NCBI RefSeq assembly: GCF_032854445.1
Contig: NC_088296.1
Location: 1,550,001-1,614,000, forward strand
Direction of reading: 5' to 3'
DNA from: Liolophura sinensis
Lineage: Eukaryota; Mollusca; Polyplacophora; Chitonida; Chitonidae
Length of the DNA stretch: 64,000 bases
Each line of letters begins with the position of its first letter. Within the stretch, counting starts at the first letter, position 1. A program made the translations under genes and the position numbers. Under the pieces are notes generated by a model that saw only the letters and a list, made by a program, of their open reading frames with translations, did not search any database and had not been told where the DNA came from. Below, piece by piece: positions 39,001 through 51,000 of this stretch.

Positions 39001-42000
39001 GACTGTTAATTGATCATTAACATGTGCTTACTTTGTCCCCAGGGAAAGTCGTCCTCACTACAGAGAGCCACCTCACAGGAGTACGTCAATGCCACAGACA
39101 TGGAGCTGAACTTTGAGATTAAAAAGGTAACATATACTGCGGCCTGTTTTTCACATACCTGTGCAGTTATGGCTCGTCCAAAACTTGAAGTCTGCTTCTC
39201 ACATTTACTGTTGTGAGATTTTAATTTGTACAAGAATGTGCAGGATGATTAACTTATTGGTGCCTTTCCTCAAAGCTCAGAATTACTATGGTAGGTGAGT
39301 CTCCCCCATTCTTGGATTTCTTCATTCTGTCCTAACTGTGTTTCCCTCGTGTTTCTTCAGATTTATTCAATGTTATCCTGTATTTCCCTGTGTGTTTTTT
39401 TAGGGGTTTCTTCCATTGCCTTGTGGGTTACTACCATACATCTGGGTTTTCCCTCATGTTTCTCTAGGTTTCCTCTCCCATGATGTCCTGGGTTTCCTCT
39501 TATGCTCTTTCAAATTTTTCTCCTTGCTATCATGAGTTTCCCCTATGTTCTTTTGTGTTTCCTCTATCCACATGACCCTGGATTTGCTCTATGTTCTTCT
39601 GAGTTGTCCAAATGCTCCCTCCATGCTATCACGGGTTGCCTAATGCTGATTTCCTCTGCATTCTTCTTGGTTTTCCTTATGCTCTTTTTTGTTTCCCTCC
39701 AAGCTGTGATGGTATTACCTCATGGCAATTTCTTTTTGGTTTTCCCCATGTTTTTGTGGGATTCCTTAGATGCCATCACAGGTTTCCCCATATTGTTATT
39801 GGCTTCCCCAGATGTGCCATAAGTTCCACCATGCTTTTATTGGTTTCCCTAGATGCTATCATAAGTTTCCCATGTGTTTATTGGCTTCGCTAGAAGGTAT
39901 CGTAAGTTTCCCCATGTTTTTATTGCCTTCCACAGTTGCTATCGTAAGTTTCTCCATGTGTTTATTGGCTTTCCCAGAAACTGTCATAGGTTTCCCTATG
40001 TTTTCATTGGCTTTCTAGCATCTATCATAAATTTCCCCATGTTTTTATTGGCTTCTCTAGATGCTATCATAAGCTTCCCCACGTTTTCATTGATACTATC
40101 ATAAGTTTCCCCACGTTTTCATTGGCTTCCCTAGATGCTATCATAAGTTTCCCCATGCTTTTATTGGCTTCCATAAATGCTATCTTAAGTTTCCCCACGT
40201 TTTCATTGGCTTCCCTAGATGCTATCTTAAATTTCCCCACATTTTCATTGGCTTCCCTAGATGCTATCATAAGTTTCCTTGTGTTTTTGGACTTTCCTGC
40301 ATGCACACAATCGCCTGGAATTCCGTATTGAATATTCATAAGCTGTTTGTACTGGCAGGTGGAGATAACTCTGTCACAGCGAATCAACAAGCAGGAAGTG
40401 CCAATGGTGAGGCTCCTGGTTGAGCGGCTCGGCACCACGATGAAGATGCGAACGTTTGACATGAGCGTGGAGGCATATCTGGGCGGGATCTACTTACAGC
40501 ATCTCAAGTTGAAAGGTCAGTGGGTGTCGCTTTGTACTGTCTATGCAGACTTCTATAGTCACTACATTAATTTTGTAAATTGTATTTCGGTACAGTTGTC
40601 TATACTTTCAAAATCAGGGACCACTTTTGCTCTACGTGTCTTTCTCATACCGTAATCCCGATAATGTTTCGAATAATTTCTTTTCGGAAATCACCTGCTA
40701 ATTTATAACCCAGTATTAAAGGGCTGTACTATTTGCAGCTAAGTGAAAAGTTTTGAAAGGTGAAGTTTTTGAATTTTTTTTAGATTTGGGGTTCTGTTGC
40801 ATTAATGTGTTATAAACTAGATAGCAACACTGACGTAAAACAATTCACAAGAAAATGGTTTCATAAAATTTCTGTGAAAGTGGCTCCAGATGGGTGTTTC
40901 TCTTGTGTAGGTCAGTACTACCTACACTGTCTTTTCCCGTAATCTTTATTGGCATGTCTTTTCCGGTTGTCTTTATTGGCATGTTTCTTCTGATATCTCA
41001 GCTTCTCATAAAGGCAAAGAAGGCTTTAAATTTAAGTCATACACATCCTAATACATACTGCTGAAAATACTTCATGTTGTCATTTTCTTGAAGTAAAAAA
41101 ATACCTGTGCCATATTTAAAACAGGAAAAGAAGTTATGAAAGTGTGGTAAGAAAAGAAGTTATGAAAGTGTGGTAAATTATGGTCTTTTTCCAATAGATT
41201 ATTTTCTTTCATTGTCATATGACTGAAAAATTGTAAAGTACGATGTTAAACCCCAAGCATTCATTCATGCATTCATTCATTCAAAGTTTTCTTTGCCTTC
41301 ATTTATGACAGCTACTGTATAGTTGTTTGTTATTGATTTAGAGTAGTGTCCGTGAAATAATGAAACTTTTTGCTCTATTGTATTGCCATGTATAAGCACT
41401 GCTACATTTAAGTTATATGTGTATGCATGGTTGTTTTCTTGTTAAACTTTTTCTTTAAATTTATGTTCAAGCCATCAGTGGAGTCAGAATTTACAACTGT
41501 GAAAAACTTTGTATGAGTGTGTATTCTTCTTTTAATTTGCAGATATTTGGATTGAAAAAAAATGTGATGTTGTTTGATGTACTGAACTGTAATTTGATGA
41601 ATAAAACGAAAAGAATTAGTACTGATCAACCTCATACACCTAGAAGACATGTGGTTAAGTGCATGTGTCCTGTGTGGTTACACAGATACAAGTGCATGTG
41701 TCCTGTGTGGTTACACATATACAAGTGCATGTGTCCTGTGTGGTTACACATACACAAGTGCATGTGTCCTGTGTGGTTACACATACACAAGTGCATATGT
41801 CCTGTGTGGTTACACATACACAAGTGCATGTGTCCTGTGTGGTTACACATGCACATGTATATGCCCAAACCAATGATGGCTGAACTGAAAATTACTTGTA
41901 TACGATCGTTGCTGTTGTATTCTTCCTCTAATCATTGTTCTTCTTTTTTGACTTTCCATGTATACATTTGCATGTTGACATTTGACCTTGTCATTTGTAT

Positions 42001-45000
42001 GTGTGACCTTTCTGTGGTCGTGACATCTGTGATATTTGCCTGTTTGTGCGACCAGACTCGGATCAACTTCGCGATCAGCTGATCAACAACAAACTTCTCA
42101 CAGGTATAAACAATTTGTGCTGAATTGATTAACCTTACTTAGGTGGTGCTTGTTAGAATCTCTTCTTCTTGCATTAAATTATTCTCTCCATGATATGGCT
42201 ACATTTAATACGGCCAAATTGGTCATTCATTCTTAGCGTTAAATGAAATAACGCTAAATGAAATTAACTATGAATACAGTAATAATCACAATTCATGATT
42301 TTGTAGCAAATGCTCATCTGGGATCAAATTGATCAATGATAATATGAAACGTATCTTACTGGCTCATTCAACTTTAGCATTGGCCTTGTCGTGAACCAGC
42401 ATTTCTTGGCGGTCTTGAAACCAGCTTATCCTTTTGAAGCTTCAAGTCAGAAGGCTTGTCAGGTACATGTACTTGGCATAGGGCAGTGGTTTCCTCGGGG
42501 TGTTCGGACTTCCTCCATACACCGGACATCAGTCATGCACAGTATTGGGAAGGCCTGCCAGTAACCTGCTGATGGTCATGGGTTTCCCATGGGGTTTGCG
42601 CGATTTTCTCCCACCATAATGCTGGCCGCCATCATATAAGTGAAATACTCTTTAGTATGACGTAACACCAACTACATATATCAAATAAATTGAGAAATCT
42701 TGCCGCTGTCAAATGGCAATTGCCCAGTGAGGCTGTAGGTTCAAATCCAGTTCTCATTTGATTGGTGGTGACTTGATTAATCAGATAAGGAAAAATAAAC
42801 ATACCACTTCAAACTGTCAACCGATTGGTTTTTACTTGAACAGATTTCAGCATTTTATGTTTTCCACAGTGTCATATTGACCCTAAAAGACATAACTATT
42901 CCCCACTTTTTGATAGCTTATCAGAAGTCAGGTATGACTTGAATGATGTCTTTGGAGATTTGAGTACATTTTGATCTGAAGTATTTTTTCCCTGTCTTTT
43001 ATCTCTTGGCATTTCACCCATCGTTTTTGATAGTTTTCACCATTCTGTCTGGGAGGTCTTTTCCCTTTGGTCCAGTGCAGGTGAAGGCTTTATTTCCAAG
43101 TTGGCTCATCTTTTATTTGTTTGTACATTGTGTAATTCCACGTCCTCTATCTTGCTTTCTAGGGGGTTTCAGTTTCACCTTAGCTCCTCTGTTATCTGTG
43201 TGTACATTGTGTAGTTCCACCTCCTCTATCTCCCTTTCTTGGGGGTTTCAGTTTCACCTTAACTCCTCTTTTATCTGTTTGTACATCGTGTAATTCCACG
43301 TCCTCTATCTTGCTTTCTAGGGGGTTTCAGTTTCACCTTAGCTCCTCTGTTATCTGTTTGTACATTGTGTAATTCCACCTCCTCTATCTCCCTTTCTTGG
43401 GGGTTTCAGTTTCACCTTAGCTCCTCTTTTATCTGTTTGTACATCGTGTAATTCCACGTCCTCTATCTCCCTTTCTTGGGGGTTTCAGTTTCACCTTAAC
43501 TCCTCTTTTATCTGTTTGTACATTGTGTAATTCCACCTCCTCTGTCTCCCTTTCTTGGGGGTTTCAGTTTCATCTTAGCTCCTCTGTTATCTGTTTGTAC
43601 ATTGTGTAATTCCACCTCCTCTATCTCCCTTTCTTGAGGGTTTCAGTTTCACCTTAGCTCCTCTTTTATCTATTTGTACATCGTGTAATTCCACGTCCTC
43701 TATCTCCCTTTCTTGGGGGTTTCAGTTTTACTTTAGCTCCTCTTTTATCTGTGAATCATATACATGCTTTCTCCTCTGTTTTTTTGAAAACATCAGTTTC
43801 ACTCTAATAGGTTCTTCTTTGGTATATTGTGTGTAACACCTCCCACGACTCCCCGTCACATCCCCCTCCCTTTATATTGTTTGCAGGATTCAGTTTCCCC
43901 TTTTTAAATGCAATGACCATGATGTCTCTTCAAGGGCCATATCCAGAGCCATTTTTGGGCTCACAAACTGTTGGGCGTCCAAACTAAGCAAGCTGTATTA
44001 AAACTAACAGTGAAATCAGACCAAAGTACATGTATGACGATGTACGAAGAAAAAGTATTGGTACAAATTTCTTTCATGCACAGACTTAAAAGCATTTTGA
44101 GTTGCATTTTACAAAATTTATGCACAGTCACAATGTCACTTGCCTCCCCTTCATATATTTAAGGTTTAGTTACACTTTAGATGTGTTATATTTTTTGTAG
44201 AACATATGCCTTCCCCCACCCACATAACATCTCCACATTTCACCCCCCCCCCCCATCCTCACCCAAGCCACATCCCCAGCAGCCCCGCCTCCCATCCACC
44301 ACCCAATACCTTATGTGGCTAGCCTCTCCTGGGATGGACCAGCTCCTCAGTTATGTGTGTGTGGGGTAACATTTTGGTTTAACTGTCACACCTGTATAAA
44401 TCTTCTCAGGGAACACTTTCTTTAATATTTAAAAAAACTTCCGTATTGAGGAAACATTGATGTTTTTTTAAAATTTAACCCTATCAGGAAAAAAGACAAG
44501 TGTTGTGGAGCTAAGGGTTTTTGTTCATCAACACAGTGAAAATGTCGGAAAAATTTTTAAGAATCTATGAAAATAATTCTTTTTGAATGGAGAAAATGAG
44601 TTTACTGAATATAGCTTATATGACGAAAATTTTATGCAGTTCACTGAAATATCTCTTTCTCAGGCCTGCGGATCAAAAACTGTCTTTTGTACGCCATACA
44701 GCTATTTTAATTTAACATTGTTGATTAATTGATTGTGGAAAATGTATTATCGAAGTACATCCTGCCCGTTCTAGATGGTATAAATTACAAACATTATGTT
44801 GATGTCTTTGTTTAAGATTTCATGTAACATTTTAATATGTTTTTTCTCAAGCTCTGTATTAAAGTAGTTGTGTACATCACACAAACAACAATTACGTGTA
44901 CTTCCTCTGAGTCAGCCGTATATGGTTTCAGTAATAATGACGTTCTCGGCTAAGAGGGTCGAAAGCTTGTGAAAACTTTTACATTTACCTGGTGATTCCT

Positions 45001-48000
45001 TGACTTCTTCGTTCTTAATAAGTCCGTGAGATAGTGTAACCTTACCCTTGGAAAATGTCTTTTATGAGAAAGATTCATAGTTCTTTTTTGTTTTTTCGTT
45101 TTTTGTTTCCAGTCACTGATGAAGGCCCCATCATTAATATTATCAACACTCCTGCTCACAAAGACCCCAAGTTCAAACTTCTGACTGTCAGCTATCTAAA
45201 GGTATGATCATGATGTGTTTGGATTGTGATGTGTTTAAATTGTGATGTGTTTAAAACATTACATGTATACGCGAGACCTTTGGTTGATTGGCCTATTAAC
45301 CCTAACTCCTCAACTTTTTTGCACATCAGAGCAACTTTCAGTGCAATTTATGCACTTTTTTTGTTTCATTTTGGAGGCAGAACTGCACTAGTTGGATTGG
45401 CCAGTTTCAGGTTTTCGAAAAAAAATGCAATTTTATCAGTTTACACAGAAGAATGTCTTCAGAATATGGTTGAGGTCTGGCAACAATTTGCGGATGGTCG
45501 TGCCTTTACTCAGGGCTCTGCTTGGTTTCCTCCCATTATAATGTTGGTTGCTAACATATAAGTGAAATATTCCAGAGTATGGCATAAAAAAGGAATTAAA
45601 TAAAATAAATAAACAGACTGTGCTTGAATAAACGCCTTGTAAACATGTGAAAAAGTTGAAGAATTACAGTAGACCAGAACTTTCAGCTGTTTCGAGGTAT
45701 AAATAATGTATGTATAGTAGTCAGGTTAGGTTCTTGTGTGTTTAAGCTTTGGTAAAACCTAGTCAGGTTAGGATCTGGTGTGTTTTGGCTGTGGTAAAAC
45801 CCCCCTAGGTTAGGTTCTGGTGTGTTTAGGCTTTGGTAAAACCCCCCTAGGTTAGGTTCTGGTGTGTTTAGGCTTTGGTAAAACCCCCCTAGGTTAGGTT
45901 CTGGTGTGTTTAGGCTTTGGTAAAACCTTGCCAGGTTAGGTTCTGGTGTGTTTAGGCTTTGGTAAAACCCCCCTAGGTTAGGTTCTGGTGTGTTTAGGCT
46001 TTGGTAAAACCTTGCCAGGTTAGGTTCTGGTGTGTTTAAGCTTTGGTAAAACCTCGTCAGGTTAGGTTCTGGTGTGTTTAGGCTTTGCTAAAACCTCGCC
46101 ATGTTAGGTTCTGGTGTGTTTAGGCTTATGTAAAGCCTCGCCAGGTTAGGTTCTGGTGTGTTTAGGCTTAGGTAAAACCTCCTGAGGTTAGGTACTGGTG
46201 AGTTTAGGCTTTGGTTAAACCTTGTCAGGTTAGGTTCTGGTGTGTTTGGGCTTAGGTAAAACCTCCCTAGGTTAGGTACTGGTGAGTTTAGGCTTTGGTA
46301 AAACCTAGTCAGGTTAGGTTCTGGTGTGTTTAAGCTTTGGTAAAACCTAGTCAGGTTAGGTTCTGGTGTGTTTGAGCTTTGGTAAAACCTAGTCAGGTTA
46401 GGTTCTGGTGTGTTTGAGCTTTGGTAAAACCTAGTCAGGTTAGGTTCTGGTGTGTTTGAGCTTTGGTAAAACCTAGTCAGGTTAGGTTCTGGTGTGTTTA
46501 GGCTTTGGTAAAACCTTGTCAGGTTAGGTTCTGGTGTGTTTGAGCTTTGGTAAAACCTAGTCAGGTTAGGTTCTGGTGTGTTTGAGCTTTGGTAAAACCT
46601 CGCTAAGTTAGGTTCTGGTGTGTTTAGGCTTTGGTACAACCTTGTCAGCATCATAGTTGAGTTGCCCAAACTGCACACCTGTAATTTCAGACTAAAACCT
46701 TTTCTGAGATCATTAGAACTCTCAGTCTGGCAAAAAGTGCAATTTAAACATGAGCAAATTTTGAGGTCATTTACTGTAAATGTGAACCATGACCCAGGGG
46801 AATGGAAAGAAGTTAGAAGCTTCATTGACCCAGTGACCAGTTCTACAAATTCCGACTGACATAAAAAAAATGTAACCTGTCATCATGTTGCATAGTTTAA
46901 ATATTAACACAGTTGTATAAAGATAGCATGGATCAGCATGTCAAAATTTTTCTTTGTAGGGACCCAAAAATACACAGGTAACTCTGAAATTGTATTTAAT
47001 ATTTTCTCTCACATATTTGTCGTAAGGAATGGCTTGTTGGATTTGGCGTCAGACCGTTAAACCCTAGATTATCATGAGGTGGATTAAAACCAGACTCAAC
47101 TGATTTTACCTGACACCTGTTTTGTAACCAGGCTAATGGAGACGGCCCTGAGTTCTCAACAACATACGGCAACACGGAGCAGAGCATCAATGTTCACTTC
47201 TCTGCCCTTGAGGTTCTTCTCCACTTGGGGGCGCTGCTAGGCCTAATGGAGTTCGCTCAGAGTCTTCAGCCCAACATCCCGCCTTCGACTGTGAAGGAGG
47301 TGAAGACTACAGAGAAAGACGAGGCCGGAAAAGAGAAGGATGGCACTGTGGATAAACCCAAGCGGAAACGTAAGATTGTTGAGTGTGATTGTGGTAAACC
47401 CAGGCAGAAATGTACGATTGTTGAGTGTGATTGTGGTAGACCCAGGCAGAAACGTAAGATTGCAGAGTGTGAATGTGGTAAACCCAGGCAGAAATGTACG
47501 ATAGTTGAGTGTGAATGTGATAAACCCAAGCGGAAACGTAAGATTGTTGAGTGTGAATGTGGTAAACCCAGGCAGAACTGTAAGATTGTTGAGTGTGAAT
47601 GTGGTAAATGCAAGCAGAAATGTACGATTGTTGAGTGTGAATGTGGTAAATGCAAGCAGAAATGTAAGATTGTTGAGTGTGAATGTGGTAAACCCTGGCA
47701 GAACTGTAAGATTGTTGAGTGTGAATGTGGTAAACCCAGGCAGAAATGTACCATTGTTGAGTGTGAATGTGGTAAATGCAAGCAGAAATGCACAATTGTT
47801 GAGTGTGAATGTGGTAAACCCAGGCAGAAACATAAGATTGTTGAGTGTGAATGTGGTAAATGCAAGCAGAAATGTACGATTGTGGAGTGCGAATGTGGTA
47901 AACCCAGGCAGAAATGTAAGATTGTGGAGTGTAAATGTGGTAATCCCAGGCAAAAAAATGTAAGATTGTGGAGTGTAAATGTGGTAAACCCAGGCAGAAA

Positions 48001-51000
48001 TGTAAGATTGTGGAATGCGAATGTGGTAAACCCAGGCAGAAACATAAGATTGTGGAGTGTAAATGTGGTAAGCCCATGCAGAAACGTACGAATGTTGAGT
48101 GTGAATGTGGTAAACCCAAGCAAAACATTGGCAAATTGAATATGAGAAAGTCAAGAAAAAACAAAAATCTGTCGGTAGGTGAGTACCAGTGTCAGTGTAA
48201 TGTACTTGTGAAGGAAAGTGTAAATGGAAAAAACCAGAATGAATGAATGAATGATTATGGCTTAACGCCACATCGGCAATATTTCAGCCATATCGTGGAA
48301 AAACCAGATGATGCATGAATAATTAAATAAACCATACTGGAGATTTTTGGCAAAAGATTGAGCAATGCAAATCCATTGTAATTTTTGCTGTTGTTTTAGA
48401 AAACACCAGATAATTACCACTCCCGAAATAGCAGCCTCATCTGGGCTCATGTTACTGTTATAAAGTCGGATTGATTTAATTCGGTCAATTTATAATGCAG
48501 TTCTCTTTATAAATTTTTCAAATTTTACCATCACGTGAACACTATAAATAACACAGATGTGAGTCTGATATTTACTGAAGGGCAATAATTTGAATTTTAT
48601 TTTTAATAGAGAAAATTTAATTTAATCAGCAAATTCAGGTTGTTGCCATAAATCATACATGTAGGTATACATGTAGCAATATAACAATTTCCCAGATTTA
48701 ACTCAGCCTGCCTTTGTCTAGTTTGCTTACTCTTTTGTATTGGGTCCTCAGAGGCCGTAAGGGCTAGCACGCCAGAACGGTGCAATGACCCGGATCCTCC
48801 CACCAATGCGGTCGCTGTGAGTTCAAGTCCAGCTCTTGCTGGATTCCTCTCCAGCTGTGTGTGGGGAAAGTCTGTCGGATTTTCACCCACCATAATGCTG
48901 GCTGTTGTGGTGTAAGTGAAATACTCTTGAGTACGGCATGAAAGAATAATCAAATAAATAAATAAATCTTTTGCATTATCTGACCTACAGGTAAAGTGAA
49001 GCCTAAGGACCCCAAGATCATAGACATCAAGGTCAAGGCCAACCTGGACTCATTCGGGGTCGCTATCTGCACTGCCGACAAACTCATCACAGATGTGAAG
49101 ATCAAAGGTACATCACTCTGTCCCCTATATCAGCCACATTGTGAATTGCAGTTTTCCATCAGTTGGGTTCTTTTTTGGGGTGAAATAAGGTGCATTTCAT
49201 GTTTGTGTTGTAATACTTATCTCTTTCATTGATCCATTGTTGTCTCTGTGAGTGGTTTACTCAAGCCTGAGTGCTTTCCCCCAGCCTCATTCATATCAGT
49301 GAAAATTGATCAGAAAGGATGTTTCTGAAATCATCAAGGCCACGGGTGAAATGTAATTGTCCCTCCTCCGGTGGTTTATGGTTTCCTTCACCTAAAAAAC
49401 TAACGACTTTGGCAGAAGTGAAAAATTCTAGAGTGTGATGTACAGGTAAAAATTCTATAGTGTGTCATACAGGTAAAATTTCTGTGACGTACAGGTAAAA
49501 ATTCTATAGTGTGACTTACAGGTAAAATTCTATAGCTTGACGTACAGGTAAAAATTCTGTAGTGTGACATACAGGCGAAACTTCTGTAGTGTGATGTACA
49601 GGTAAAAATGCTAAATTGTGGTGTACAGGTAAAAATTCTATAGTGTGTCATACAGGTAAAATTTCTGTGATGTACAGGTAAAAATTCTATAGTGTGACGT
49701 ACAGGTAAAAATTCTATAGTGTGTCATACAGGTAAAATTTCTGTGATGTACAGGTAAAAATTCTATAGTGTGACGTACATGTGCATATAGAACAGCAATC
49801 AAATCGATCGTGACTAATAATGTACATGGATGTGTTTCTCTCTTTAGGTATTGAGTCCACTGTAGCTGTCCAACAGGCGAAGACTACGGTTGCCGCAGTG
49901 ATAAGGGACATGATAGTGTTTGACCCCAGTCCTAAGTCACTTTACCCTCAGGTAAGGGGATTTACTTGTTTTATGGTGTGGCATGATTGTTGTGTTACTA
50001 AACTGTCTATAGAAGGATATCTGCAGAGATCACAATATCTCATGCTTATTCACTATGAAACGAACATGTGTATCGAGGAATTCAACTGAAATTCAGTATC
50101 AGAAAGTTGTCCAAACAGCTCAGTCACACAATCTGCCGTTATTCTCTGAATGCCTTGTTTTTTGTTGTGATAAAGCACTGTTTTTCATTGTCAGATCCTG
50201 TCAATAGAAGGCTCAGAAGTCCTGAAGGCAGATATTGTGGCGTACAACGGCGGCACGGAGGGCGAGAAGTTTGCTGACATGAACTGCGTGGACACGAGCG
50301 TGGCCGTGAAGATCGGATGTATGAAGATCACTTTCCTGAACAAGTTCGTCACCGATCTTCTGGTAAGATTCAAAAATTCCGTTTGCAGAGATGGAAATTT
50401 CACTCATTAGTTGCTTTTTGAGCATAAATTAGTCTGTTCAGGTAGCTGAAGTGAGAAGTAATGATTGGGGATATTTGTGAACTTGAATCGTTGCTTTGGC
50501 CTTTGTTCTCTGGGATGAAACGTCCAATGTCCACTCTTCCACAGTATCCACTTGAATCGTTGCTTTGGCCTTTGTTCTCTGGGATGAAACGTCCAATGTC
50601 CACTCTTCCACAATATCCACTTGAATCGTTGCTTTGGCCTTTGTTCTGTGGGATGAAACGTCCAATGTCCACTCTTCCGCAGTATCCACTCGAATCGTTA
50701 CCTTGGCCTTTGTTCTCTGGGATGGAACGTCCAATGTCCACTCTTCCACAGTATCCACTTGAATCGTTGCTTTGGCCTTTGTTCTGTGGGATGGAACGTC
50801 CAATGTCCACTCTTCCACAGTATCCACTTGAATCGTTGCTTTGGCCTTTGTTCTCTGGGATGGAACGTCCAATGTCCACTCTTCCACACTATCCACTTGA
50901 ATCGTTGCTTTGGCCTTTGTTCTCTGGGATGAAACGTCCAATGTCCACTCTTCCACGGTATCCACTTGAATCGTTGCTTTGGCCTTTGTTCTGTGGGATG

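Noticed and set aside
46088-46825. 245-codon minus-strand repeat ORF (TPEPNLTRFYQS)
   Set aside because: 42-bp array shadow; only its non-repeat N-terminal part is unique and matches nothing I know.
47370-48125. Metallothionein or zinc-finger gene
   Set aside because: CxC spacing is regular but arises from a 42-bp array; no independent start or stop gene structure and no family match.
47243-48271. 342-codon minus-strand ORF and overlapping 285-codon ORFs
   Set aside because: 42-bp units free of stops open all three frames on the minus strand. Only the plus frame joined to exon 28 has any support.
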